A stretch of DNA of 24,728 nt from an uncultured Oscillospiraceae bacterium (GCA_934636045.1 CAKTZP010000013.1:1-24728); one strand, 5' to 3'; counted from the stretch's first letter, positions 14,748-22,576 are shown. Notes: generated from the sequence alone by a model not told the origin. Translations and numbers: made by a program.

Positions 14748-15200
14748 GGACGCTTGAAACGCAATGTGTAGTGCCGCGGCGGGGTGAGGGCACCCCGCCC
14801 TACGCAAAGTTTGGGATTGGGCGCAAGAGTTATCCCTTCTGCGTAGGGCGGGCTCACCTGAGCCCGCCGCTGCTGGCACCTTCGATCATGCTGCAAACCA
14901 TACTGCAACGCGCGCTGCGGCGCGAGGACTCCTTCCGTCACGGCCTTTGGCCGTGCCACCTCCCTCAAAGAGGGAGGCAAGAGAGCGCTGCGGCGCGAGG
15001 GCGGGCGCTCGATGAGCGCCCCTACGGCGTGGAACGGAGTTCGGTGCGGATTTCGCGCCCTACGCATAATTTTGGATTGGGTGCAATCACGACACCATAT
15101 TCGTAAGGCGGTCAATGACCGCTCTATGGCGCTGCTTGCAAACTGATGCGGATTTTGTGTTACGCGAAGACCAACTTGGCCGCGATTGCGAATACGGGAA
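14748..15200. repeat. Intergenic dispersed hairpin-rich repeat (copy 2)
   Basis: About 500 bp with no supported gene, tiled with hairpins: GGCGGGGTG / CACCCCGCC (14778-14799), GGCGGGCTCA / TGAGCCCGCC (14847-14868), CACGGCC / GGCCGTG, CTCCCTC / GAGGGAG, GGGCGCTC / GAGCGCCC (15003-15021) and GCGGTC / GACCGC (15108-15122). A CCCTACGCA...TTGG.TTGGG core occurs at 14798-14837 and 15058-15097, and a third time at 252-289. Around the 14798 copy, CGCCCTACGC (14796-14805) and GCGTAGGGCG (14841-14850) form a perfect inverted repeat. The part from 14868 on aligns with 62-290 in the same module order. Confidence 0.8.
14912..15000. repeat. 57-bp two-hairpin unit between 16-bp direct repeats
   Basis: GCGCTGCGGCGCGAGG occurs at 14912-14927 and 14985-15000. 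Between them lies a unit with CACGGCC / GGCCGTG and CTCCCTC / GAGGGAG hairpins. The related element at 62-290 has a single GCGCTGCGGCGCG block and lacks this unit, so it looks inserted or duplicated here. Confidence 0.8.
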
Positions 15201-15204
15201 AAAT

Positions 15205-15243
15205 ACCCCCGGAGGGGAAGCGGGTTGCTTTCTCTCCGGGGGT
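15205..15243 (-). terminator. Rho-independent terminator of the LRR_5/SLH gene
   Basis: ACCCCCGGAG (15205-15214) pairs with CTCCGGGGGT (15234-15243), a 10-bp perfect stem. On the minus strand it is followed by ATTTTT. It lies 13 bp past the stop of the minus-strand gene at 15257. Confidence 0.85.
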
Positions 15244-15256
15244 TGTTTTGGTGATT

Positions 15257-17974
15257 TTATTTTAGCGCAAGAAACCGCATGAGGATGGCGGCGACTTGGG
15301 CGCGGGTGGCGTTGCCTTGGGGGAGGAGCTTGCCGTCCGAGCCGCCGATGATGCCCTCGGCGACCGTCCACGCGAGGGCGTCCTTCGCCCACGCGCTGAT
15401 GCTGCCCGCATCCGGGAAGCTCGAAAGGTCGGCGCGCTTGCTGGTGTCGACGCCGTTTGCGGCGGCGAAGCGCAGGAGGATCGCCGTCATCTGCTCGCGC
15501 GTGATCGCGCCGTCGGGGTCGAATTTTCCGTTGCCGACGCCGTTGACCACGCCGTTTTTCGCCGCCCACGCGACCGCCGCGGTGTACCACGTGCCGTCGG
15601 GGACGTCGGCGAAGGTGTTTTCGCCCTCCTGCGGCGACCCGGCGTTGCGCCAGAGCACCGTGACCAGCATCGCGCGGGTCATGCTGCCCTCGGGGTCGAA
15701 TTTTCCGGCGCCGACGCCGTTCATCAGACCGGCGCGCACGGCGTAGGAAACCGCGTCTTTATACCACGCGTTGGCGGGGATGTCGTCAAACGCGACCGGC
15801 GCGGGCGCGTCGGGGTCGCTCTGGCCGCAGCGGGTGCAGACGCCGTTCTGATAGTTGTGGCCGAGCGGCGCGAGCAGGTCGGTCTTCTCCTCCGCGCCGC
15901 AGGCGCAGCGCTGTAAGGTGTAGCCCTGCTCGGTGCAGGTCGGCGCGACGACCTGCGCGACGGAGAAATTGTGCAGCGGGTAGGTCGGATAACCGTTCCA
16001 CTCCGGCGTCGTCCAGCCCGCCGTGCCCTCGCGGTAGTAGATCGTCACGTCGGGGCAGCCCATAAATGCGCCGACCAAGTCCGCCGGAGCATCGCCGAGG
16101 AAGTAGACCTCCTGCAGCGACTTGCAATCCTGAAATGCGCACCAACCCATACTTTCTATCGAGGCGGGGATGGTGAGCGTTTTCATGAGACCACAGCCGG
16201 CGAATGTCCAGTCGCTAAACTTTCTGGTTTTCGGCGGCAGCACCAGCGTTTCAAAAGCGCAGCCGCTGAAAGCGTCCCCCCCAAAGATTTCAAGGCTCTC
16301 CGGCAGAACGGCTTCAGACAGCTGGTTGCAGCCCGCAAAGGCCTCGCCGACGACCGTGACAACGCCCTCCGGGATGGTAACGCGGCGCAGCGAGCGGCAG
16401 TATTTGAAGCTCCGGTATGGAATCTCTGTCAGTCCATCGGGGAGGTCTGCGCTTTGCAGCGCGTAGCAGCTTTCAAAAGCGGCATTGCCGAGTCTTGCGA
16501 TCACTTTGGGCATGGTGATGCTTTCCAGCACCGTGCAATTATGGAAGGCAGAAGCGTCGATTGCCTGCATTTTTTCGGGAAGAGCAATGGTTTTCAGCGA
16601 CGTGCAGCGTCCAAACGCGACAACGCCGATGTAGCGCACATATTTCGGTATTGTGACAGAAATCAAATCACATTGTTCGGCGAATGCACCCTCCGAGATG
16701 CGCCGGACGTAGATTCCGTCGATTTTTTCCGGAATTTCCACATGCGTCGGCCGCCCGATGCATTGGGTAATGGCGCCGGTTTCCGGATTGAAGCGCAGGG
16801 TAGCCCCGTCGATTTCGATGTCGATCAAGCCGGAGGGAATCTCTCCGCCGTCCCACGGCACGGCAACATACTCGTAAATATCATCCCAACCCGCGCGGCC
16901 GGAGCGGTAGTACAGGGTCAAATCTCTGAAGGGAAGGATTTCACTTTCGCCATTTGCATACTTCTCGTAATAAAATGCTCTTCGGCCGAATTCCGGCGCG
17001 TCGCCAAGGAAGTGTGCCTCCATTAAATTGGCGGAGCCATAAAAGGCCTCGCTTCCAATGTATTTCAGGCTGGCGGGGAATTTGATTTTTGTAAGGGCAT
17101 AATTGTTGCCAAATGCGCGTTCGCCGATGGAAATCAGGCCCTCCGGCAGCGTGACGGAAGCAAGTTTTTTGTGATCACAGAACACACCGCCCGCAATATG
17201 GCGCGTGCCTTCGGCGACGGTGACAGACTCGCGCGTTGCAAGACGGCTGCCCAGCAGCCAGCCTTGGTCGTAGAGCAGGCCGTCCGTCCAGTTTGCGTCG
17301 TCGTTCCAGAAGGCCGTGTCAAAGAAGACATTGGTGCCGATTTCCAGCAAGCCCTCGGGCAGGGTCGGCAGAGTGGACAGTGCCGTGCAGCCATAGAATA
17401 CAGCGCTTTCCATGCTCTCCAAGCTTTCCGGCAGGGTCACGGAGGTCAGCGCGGTGGAGTAGGCAAACACATTCCAGCTGAGGTGCTTCAGCCCTTCCGG
17501 CAGGGTGATGGTCTCCAGCGCCGTACAAGCTGAGAACGCACTGTAATCGATCTCTTCTACAGCGCCCAACGTTACGGTTTTCAGCTTTGGACTGCCGGAA
17601 AAAACACGGTTGCCGATTTTCTTCACGCTGCGGAGATCGACCTCCTCCAGCGCGGTGCACTGGCTGAATGCGCTCTCACCGATGTAATCCAGCTCTGCCG
17701 TGATCGTTACACTGCGTAGTGTGGTATTGTAATAAAATAAGCAGTCGTAAATCTCCTTCACCGGAACGCCGTTGATCTCGGCGGGGATCACGGCCGCGGT
17801 GATGGTCTGGTCGGCCTTGACGATTTTTTGCGCGGCCGGGTCAAAGTACAGATTTCCGCCCTCGACGGGGTAGGCGATGGTTTCCGGTTCGGCGGGCTCC
17901 TCGGCGAAGGCCGCGGGGATCAGCCCAAGCAGCAGCACCGCCGCCAGCAGCAGGGAAAGGATGCGCTTTCTCAT
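15257..17974 (-). CDS. Secreted BspA-type leucine-rich-repeat (LRR_5) protein with three C-terminal SLH domains
   Basis: A 905-residue surface protein. I start at 17974 (MRKRILSLLLAAVLLLG), preceded by AAAAGGAGGAATTT; the longer open frame would cross the promoter. Residues 1-25 are a signal peptide ending AFA. Two LRR_5 arrays, about 85-345 and 410-640, repeat units such as IGESAFSQCTALEEVDL and ITLPEGL. A linker near 665-715 has paired cysteines (CTEQGYTLQRCACGAEE, then NGVCTRCG). Three SLH domains end the protein: about 723-770, 790-835 and 855-900 (TRAMLVTVLWR, TREQMTAILLR, TRAQVAAILMR), so it is held on the wall polysaccharide. BspA-type LRR proteins in gut bacteria often act in adhesion; that role is inference. 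The LRR part is visibly less GC-rich than the SLH part. Confidence 0.92.
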   Translation of the reverse strand: MRKRILSLLLAAVLLLGLIPAAFAEEPAEPETIAYPVEGGNLYFDPAAQKIVKADQTITAAVIPAEINGVPVKEIYDCLFYYNTTLRSVTITAELDYIGESAFSQCTALEEVDLRSVKKIGNRVFSGSPKLKTVTLGAVEEIDYSAFSACTALETITLPEGLKHLSWNVFAYSTALTSVTLPESLESMESAVFYGCTALSTLPTLPEGLLEIGTNVFFDTAFWNDDANWTDGLLYDQGWLLGSRLATRESVTVAEGTRHIAGGVFCDHKKLASVTLPEGLISIGERAFGNNYALTKIKFPASLKYIGSEAFYGSANLMEAHFLGDAPEFGRRAFYYEKYANGESEILPFRDLTLYYRSGRAGWDDIYEYVAVPWDGGEIPSGLIDIEIDGATLRFNPETGAITQCIGRPTHVEIPEKIDGIYVRRISEGAFAEQCDLISVTIPKYVRYIGVVAFGRCTSLKTIALPEKMQAIDASAFHNCTVLESITMPKVIARLGNAAFESCYALQSADLPDGLTEIPYRSFKYCRSLRRVTIPEGVVTVVGEAFAGCNQLSEAVLPESLEIFGGDAFSGCAFETLVLPPKTRKFSDWTFAGCGLMKTLTIPASIESMGWCAFQDCKSLQEVYFLGDAPADLVGAFMGCPDVTIYYREGTAGWTTPEWNGYPTYPLHNFSVAQVVAPTCTEQGYTLQRCACGAEEKTDLLAPLGHNYQNGVCTRCGQSDPDAPAPVAFDDIPANAWYKDAVSYAVRAGLMNGVGAGKFDPEGSMTRAMLVTVLWRNAGSPQEGENTFADVPDGTWYTAAVAWAAKNGVVNGVGNGKFDPDGAITREQMTAILLRFAAANGVDTSKRADLSSFPDAGSISAWAKDALAWTVAEGIIGGSDGKLLPQGNATRAQVAAILMRFLALK

Positions 17975-18014
17975 AAATTCCTCCTTTTTCGACCGGTGGG
18001 TAACTTCACTTTTC

Positions 18015-18043
18015 TTTATACCATAGTTTACATAGTGTGTCAA
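18015..18043 (-). promoter_or_regulatory. Sigma-A promoter of the LRR_5/SLH gene
   Basis: On the minus strand, TTGACA (18038-18043), a 17-bp spacer, TATAAA (18015-18020). It sits 40 bp before the start codon at 17974. Confidence 0.88.
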
Positions 18044-18050
18044 GAGAATA

Positions 18051-18084
18051 ACCCGGCGAGGCTACTTTAATGGCCTCGCCGGGT
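18051..18084. terminator. Rho-independent terminator of the HTH/LiaF-like gene
   Basis: A perfect 12-bp stem, ACCCGGCGAGGC (18051-18062) with GCCTCGCCGGGT (18073-18084), 19 bp past the stop of the minus-strand gene at 18104. On the minus strand it is followed by TTATTCTCTT. Its edge is only 8 bp from the -35 of the next gene. Confidence 0.85.
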
Positions 18085-18103
18085 TTGCTTATTTTGTGTT
18101 CTG

Positions 18104-19099
18104 TTATACGTATCGAATCTCCAAATTGCCGAAGCTGATGTCGGCGGCAATATGGATCAGGCCTTCGACCTGCGCGGCCGGGCAGCCGCGCACCTGCGTC
18201 GCGCCGAAGCTTTCGTCGCGCGTCAGCTCGACCTTGAACCGCTCCGGCACCAGCAGCGTCAGCGAGCCGAAGCTGTTGTCGACCTCCAGCGTGCAATTCT
18301 CGGCCACTGCGCCGCAGCCGGAAAGATCGACCGTAAATTCGCCGAAGCTGCTGTCAATGTCGCCGCCGCGCAGCACCGGAACGACCACCGGGATCCGCCC
18401 GCCGCCAAAATTCAGCGAGCAGTGCAGATAGCCGTCGTCACAGCGCATTTCGCGCACCATTTTCCTGACGTTGCCGGGATGGTGCAGCTTCTTCGCCTTG
18501 CGTTTTTTCTTGCCGCAAAGGATGTCGATCACGAGGCTTACGCCCCACAGCAGCAGCAGCGCAGGCAGCAGAATGCCCCAGCCGAGCCGAATGGTCAGCA
18601 CCCCGTAGGCTGAGAGCAAAAAGCCCAAGCCGCCGAGGCTCATGACCAGGCAGAACAGCGAGAAGCCGCCCAGCAGGCCGGAGATACCGATATAAAATAC
18701 CGCCGTTGTCCACAGCACCGTCCACGTCGAAGCCTCAAGCGCGCAGAGGTAATTGACCAGCAGCAGTGCGCCGACCGTCAGAATAAACAGGGCGAAGATC
18801 AGTCCGCTGTTTTTCAGACGGAGATTCCATTGCCGCTGCCAAGACTCCTGCGGCTCGTCCTGCGCCGGGATCGGCTCGGCGGTGTGGACGGGCTCCTCCT
18901 TGCCCAGCAGCGCGTCGACCGAGATGCCGAACAGCGCCGCCAGCTCCGGCAGAATGGAAATGTCCGGGCACGAGAGGTCGTTTTCCCATTTGCTGACCGC
19001 CTGCGCGCTGACGCCCATCCGCGCCGCCAGCTGCTCCTGCGTCATGCCAAGGCGCTTGCGATGATATTTGATACGTCCGCCGATCGTTGTCTGATTCAT
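18104..19099 (-). CDS. XRE-family HTH protein with four membrane helices and a LiaF-like C-terminal domain
   Basis: A 331-residue protein. Residues 6-65 form an XRE/Cro helix-turn-helix (LGMTQEQLAARMGVSAQAVSKWEN). About four hydrophobic segments follow between 98 and 195, then a basic cluster KKKRKAKK (197-204). Residues 225-331 are a beta-rich domain with four regularly spaced SFG motifs (DSSFGEF, DNSFGSL, DESFGAT, DISFGNL), typical of the LiaF C-terminal or 'toastrack' fold linked to cell-envelope stress sensing. An even number of helices would put both ends in the cytosol. GGAGGG precedes ATG 19099. It could be a one-protein membrane sensor and regulator; its targets are not evident. Domain calls are good and the function is inferred. 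Confidence 0.88.
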   Translation of the reverse strand: MNQTTIGGRIKYHRKRLGMTQEQLAARMGVSAQAVSKWENDLSCPDISILPELAALFGISVDALLGKEEPVHTAEPIPAQDEPQESWQRQWNLRLKNSGLIFALFILTVGALLLVNYLCALEASTWTVLWTTAVFYIGISGLLGGFSLFCLVMSLGGLGFLLSAYGVLTIRLGWGILLPALLLLWGVSLVIDILCGKKKRKAKKLHHPGNVRKMVREMRCDDGYLHCSLNFGGGRIPVVVPVLRGGDIDSSFGEFTVDLSGCGAVAENCTLEVDNSFGSLTLLVPERFKVELTRDESFGATQVRGCPAAQVEGLIHIAADISFGNLEIRYV

Positions 19100-19126
19100 T
19101 TTTCAAAACCCTCCGTTTCGTTCCTT

Positions 19127-19155
19127 ATTCTGCCACAGGCTGCCCGAAAAATCAA
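19127..19155 (-). promoter_or_regulatory. Possible promoter of the HTH/LiaF-like gene
   Basis: On the minus strand, TTGATT (19150-19155), a 17-bp spacer, CAGAAT (19127-19132) preceded by TGG, an extended -10. It lies about 28 bp before the start codon. It is weaker than the other promoters in the window. Confidence 0.45.
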
Positions 19156-19209
19156 TCATCCGGAGGTTTACGCTTCAAAGTTTCAAAACTCAATCGCGGG
19201 TTGAACGCG

Positions 19210-19229
19210 AAAAACGGGCGCGGCGCGCC
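19210..19229 (-). terminator. Short terminator candidate after dapF
   Basis: On the minus strand, GGCGC-GCC-GCGCC (19217-19229) is followed within 2 nt by TTTTT. The stem is only 5 bp but very GC-rich, and it begins 2 bp past the dapF stop. Confidence 0.4.
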
Positions 19230-19231
19230 GG

Positions 19232-20011
19232 TCATTCCACCTCGCCGGTGAAGGTGCATTGGGTGGGGCCGCTCAGATAAAGGTGCGGGAGCGCAGCGGT
19301 AACGGTCAAAAGGCCGCCCGGCGTCTGGACTTGGGTTTCTCTGCCGCTGACAAGGCCGCGCCGGGTCAGCGCAGCGACGGTGGCGCCGGCGCCCGTACCG
19401 CAGGCGAGCGTAAAATCCTCCACGCCGCGCTCATAGGTGCGCAGGTAGATGGAATTCTCGCCCGTTCTTGTCCAGAGGTTGACGTTTGCACCATGCGGAA
19501 AGGCGGAGGCATGGCGCAGGCTCGCCGCATACCGTTTTAGCTCGTCGCCGGACAGGTCGGGCATCGGGGCGACGGCGTGGGGGATGCCGTTTTCACCGAG
19601 CACCAGATAGTCGCAGAGCGTATCGCCGACGGGGATTTGCAGGCGCACGATCGAGGGAGAATTCAGCTCGATGCGGTAGCGATCGTCGGTGATGCGTTGG
19701 CCGGTCACGAGGCCGGCGGGCGTTTCGATGCGCTGCGTTTCGCCGGAAAAGCCGCGGTCGTGGCAATGACGGCAGAGGCAGCGCGCCCCGTTGCCGCACA
19801 TTTCAGCCGGAGAGCCGTCGTTATTGTAAAATTGCATCCGGCAATCGGCGCCGTGCTGCGCCGGCTCGAGAAGGATCAGCCCGTCGGCGCCGATGCCGAA
19901 ATGGCGGTCGCACAGGCGCCTGGCCAGCGCGGGATAGTCCGCAAGCGCGCCGTCGAAGTTTTCCAGCAGGACAAAATCGTTGCCGGTGCCGCAGTATTTG
20001 TAAAATTTCAT
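19232..20011 (-). CDS. dapF: Diaminopimelate epimerase
   Basis: A 259-residue cofactor-independent racemase converting LL- to meso-diaminopimelate, for lysine synthesis and peptidoglycan. The two catalytic cysteines are present: C72 in MCGNGARC and C204 in TLACGTGAGA. The N-terminal KYCGTGNDFVLLEN and the GIGADGLILLEP segment are family hallmarks. Length is slightly under the usual 270-280, with no motif missing. AAGGAGGTATTTT precedes ATG 20011. It lies 126 bp past thrB in the same direction; the gap holds repeat sequence but no clear promoter, so it may be the last gene of the thrC-thrB run. Confidence 0.95.
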   Translation of the reverse strand: MKFYKYCGTGNDFVLLENFDGALADYPALARRLCDRHFGIGADGLILLEPAQHGADCRMQFYNNDGSPAEMCGNGARCLCRHCHDRGFSGETQRIETPAGLVTGQRITDDRYRIELNSPSIVRLQIPVGDTLCDYLVLGENGIPHAVAPMPDLSGDELKRYAASLRHASAFPHGANVNLWTRTGENSIYLRTYERGVEDFTLACGTGAGATVAALTRRGLVSGRETQVQTPGGLLTVTAALPHLYLSGPTQCTFTGEVE

Positions 20012-20028
20012 AAAATACCTCCTTGGGG

Positions 20029-20115
20029 GGGAGTAACTATGTGTGGGGCGGAGTAATCGTGTGCGGAATTGAAGGGGGTACTGCGGCGACAGCTCCCCGA
20101 CGGGGGAGCCAAGCG
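20029..20115. repeat. G-rich repeat segment between thrB and dapF
   Basis: Two imperfect copies of GGAGTAA..GTGTG.GG occur near 20030-20045 and 20050-20065. A hairpin, GCTCCCC (20092-20098) with GGGGAGC (20103-20109), follows. The hairpin resembles in type, but not in sequence identity, the CTCCCTC / GAGGGAG unit at 14970. On the minus strand it lies inside the presumed thrCB-dapF transcript. Confidence 0.5.
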
Positions 20116-20137
20116 CGCGGGGGGGGCGGAAGCTTTC

Positions 20138-21025
20138 TTATAGGAGCTTTGCGCCCTCGGTGTCGACGCGGAGGGGGAGAACCTGCCAGTCGGGGAGGGC
20201 AGGATTGGCGGTGACGGCGGCGGCGAGGCGCACGCCGACCTCATCGTTGTCGGCAATGCACAGGCAGGTCGGGCCCGCGCCGGAGATGCAAAAGGCGCGC
20301 ACGCCGCTCTCGCGCGCGGTCTGCTCCGCAGCGTCGTAGCCCTCGATCAGCCCCTTGCGGTAGGGCTGGTGCAGCCGGTCGTCCAGCGCAAGCGAGATCA
20401 TGTCGATGTCCGCCGTCTCCAGCGCACGCAGCAGCAGGGCTGCATGCGACACGTTAAATACCGCATCTGCGAACGGAACCCGCTGCGGCAGCACCGCACG
20501 CGCGGTCTGAGTGCTCAGGTGGAAGGGCGGAACGAGCGCGAAAAAGCGCAGCTTCTCCGACAGCGGGAAGCACGCGGTGACGGGCATTCCGCCGCGCATC
20601 AGGCTGGCAGTCATGCCGCCGTAGAGCGCAGGGGCGAGGTTATCCGGGTGTCCCTCAACGACGGTGCACAGGCGCAGCAGCTCCTCGCGCGACATCGGGC
20701 TGCCGTGCAGCGCGTTGGCGGCCATGACGCCGCCGATGATCATCGCCGACGAGGAGCCGAGGCCGCGGCAGACCGGAATGTGCGCGTCAATGGTCAGGCT
20801 CAGCGGCTCCATCGGCAGCCCCATCGCCTCCATGGCATAGCGATAGGCGACAATCGAGAGGTTATCGCGGTTGCGGAATTCCTCGTCGCAGCCGTAGATC
20901 TCCAATCCACCGGTGATCTGCTCAAAGGTATAGGTGTTGTAAAGCGCCAAGGCGCAGCCGAACGAGTCAAAGCCGGGCCCCAGATTGGCGCTGGTCGCAG
21001 GGACGCGGATCGTTACACTTCCCAT
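20138..21025 (-). CDS. thrB: Homoserine kinase
   Basis: A 295-residue GHMP-family kinase forming O-phosphohomoserine. The N-terminal VPATSANLGPGFDSFGCALALYN is diagnostic for ThrB. The ATP-binding GHMP motif is PVCRGLGSSSAM (84-95). The C-terminal GHMP motif is ISGAGPTCLCI. Length is typical (about 300). GGAAGG precedes ATG 21025. The first 13 bp overlap the end of thrC (stop at 21013), so translation is coupled. Confidence 0.96.
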   Translation of the reverse strand: MGSVTIRVPATSANLGPGFDSFGCALALYNTYTFEQITGGLEIYGCDEEFRNRDNLSIVAYRYAMEAMGLPMEPLSLTIDAHIPVCRGLGSSSAMIIGGVMAANALHGSPMSREELLRLCTVVEGHPDNLAPALYGGMTASLMRGGMPVTACFPLSEKLRFFALVPPFHLSTQTARAVLPQRVPFADAVFNVSHAALLLRALETADIDMISLALDDRLHQPYRKGLIEGYDAAEQTARESGVRAFCISGAGPTCLCIADNDEVGVRLAAAVTANPALPDWQVLPLRVDTEGAKLL

Positions 21026-22461
21026 TGTTGCACCTTCCTTAAAACGTAATCTTGCATTTCCTCGCGGTCGATGACGTCAAAATGCCGCCGCGGCTTTTGC
21101 TCCAGCGCGGCCAGCCCGGCCGGGATGGGCACGCCGGTGCGCTCGCGCAGCCGCCGCATCTGGTCAAATTCGCTGCCGCGCAGATCGCCGCCGATGGCGC
21201 TGAGCACTGCCGCGGGGAACTTGTACGGCGAGGCCGTGGACAGGACGACGACGGGGCGCTCGCCCGTGCAGGTCTCCGCGACCCGCCACGCGACGGCGGT
21301 GTGGGTATCCATCAGGTAGCGGTGCTCGCGCCAGACACGGCCGATGGTCGCCTTGGTCTCCGCGTCGTCGCAGCAGCCGCAGCCGAACTCGGTCTGAAGC
21401 TGCCGCAGCAGCGCCGGAGAGACGGCAAAGCGCCCCTCCTCGCGCAGCGCGCGCATCCACTCGGCCACCTGCGCCGCATCGTCCGTGAGGAAATACAGCA
21501 GCCGCTCGAGATTGCTCGAAACGAGGATGTCCATCGAGGGCGAAAGCGTCTTATAAAACGGCCGGTTGCGGTCGTACACGCCGGTTTGCAGGAAGTCCGT
21601 CAGGACGTTGTTGCGATTCGAGGCGCACACGAGCCGCCCGACCGGCAGCCCCAGCCGCTTGGCCAGATAGCCCGCCAGAATGTCGCCGAAGTTGCCCGTG
21701 GGCACAACAAAGTCGACCAACTCGCCGGCGGCGATGCGCCCGGCGCGGCAGAGGTCGGCGTAGGCCTTGAAATAGTAGACCACCTGCGGCGCGAGCCGCC
21801 CGATGTTGATGGAATTGGCCGACGAGAGCACCACGCCGCTGTCCGCCGGGACACCCGCGGCGAAGATCGCCTTCACGCCGGTCTGCGTGTCGTCAAAATT
21901 GCCGCGCACGGCGCAGACGCAGACGTTTTTGCCCTCCTGCGTGACCATTTGCGCCTGCTGCACCTCGGACACACCCGCGTCGGGATAAAAAACGAGGATC
22001 CTCGTGCCCGGCACGTCGCAAAAGCCCGCCAGCGCGGCCTTGCCGGTGTCGCCGGAGGTGGCCGTCAGGATCAGAATTTCGTCGGTCAGGCCGGTTTTTT
22101 CCCGCGCGGCGGTGATGAGCTGCGGCAGCATGGACAGCGCAACGTCCTTGAACGCCGACGTCGGCCCGCGGAACAGCTCCAGCACATATCGGTCGCCGAC
22201 GGGCACCAGCGGGGTCAGCGCGTCGGACTCGAACTTCCCGGCATAGGCACGGGCGACGCGTGCGGGCCAGCCGTCAAAGCCCGGCAGCAGCGCGGCCAGA
22301 ATGCGCTCGGCCATGCCGAACGTGTCCAGCGGCAGGACGCTCCGCCAGTCGAATTCCGGCACCGCGGCGACGTACAGCCCGCCGTCCGGCGCCAGCCCCT
22401 GCAAAATAGCCTGCGCCGCGTCGGCCATTAACGCCTCGTTACGCGTACTATGGTAGATCAT
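21013..22461 (-). CDS. thrC: Threonine synthase
   Basis: A 482-residue PLP enzyme converting O-phosphohomoserine to threonine. I start at 22461 (MIYHSTRNEALMADAAQA), the normal N-terminus of the long, E. coli/yeast-type class; the open frame extends upstream through the promoter. The PLP lysine is K105 in GPTSAFKDVALSML. The phosphate-binding loop is TATSGDTGKAAL. The N-terminal Thr_synth_N domain is present (about 1-80). A G-rich ribosome site (AGGGGG) lies 8 nt before the start. It is the first gene of the thrC-thrB-(dapF) run. Confidence 0.95.
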   Translation of the reverse strand: MIYHSTRNEALMADAAQAILQGLAPDGGLYVAAVPEFDWRSVLPLDTFGMAERILAALLPGFDGWPARVARAYAGKFESDALTPLVPVGDRYVLELFRGPTSAFKDVALSMLPQLITAAREKTGLTDEILILTATSGDTGKAALAGFCDVPGTRILVFYPDAGVSEVQQAQMVTQEGKNVCVCAVRGNFDDTQTGVKAIFAAGVPADSGVVLSSANSINIGRLAPQVVYYFKAYADLCRAGRIAAGELVDFVVPTGNFGDILAGYLAKRLGLPVGRLVCASNRNNVLTDFLQTGVYDRNRPFYKTLSPSMDILVSSNLERLLYFLTDDAAQVAEWMRALREEGRFAVSPALLRQLQTEFGCGCCDDAETKATIGRVWREHRYLMDTHTAVAWRVAETCTGERPVVVLSTASPYKFPAAVLSAIGGDLRGSEFDQMRRLRERTGVPIPAGLAALEQKPRRHFDVIDREEMQDYVLRKVQQWEV

Positions 22462-22528
22462 GGAAGGTTCCCCCTTCGGTTTCGCTGCATTTTGCCGGAA
22501 AAAGCCGGGCACAGCGAAAATCTTTTGC

Positions 22529-22557
22529 TTGCCTTTTTCTGAGGTATATGATATACT
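22529..22557 (+). promoter_or_regulatory. Promoter of hom-lysC
   Basis: TTGCCT (22529-22534), a 17-bp spacer, TATACT (22552-22557) preceded by TGA, an extended -10. The -10 lies at the right end of the palindrome GTATATGATATAC (22544-22556). Confidence 0.75.
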
Positions 22558-22576
22558 GTTTTTCAGAAAAATGCAA
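22548..22576 (-). promoter_or_regulatory. Candidate promoter of thrC-thrB, overlapping the hom promoter
   Basis: On the minus strand, TTGCAT (22571-22576), a 17-bp spacer, TATCAT (22548-22553). The -10 shares two base pairs with the hom -10 and falls within the same palindrome. The -35 is weak, so this is less sure than the hom promoter. Confidence 0.5.

Noticed and set aside
14748..15256. CRISPR array in the hairpin-rich intergenic region
   Set aside because: The repeats are not evenly spaced, differ in sequence, and have no spacers of constant length; there are no cas genes.
21052..22431. 459-codon open frame antisense to thrC
   Set aside because: It is a shadow frame of a well-conserved gene, with no motif or ribosome site.
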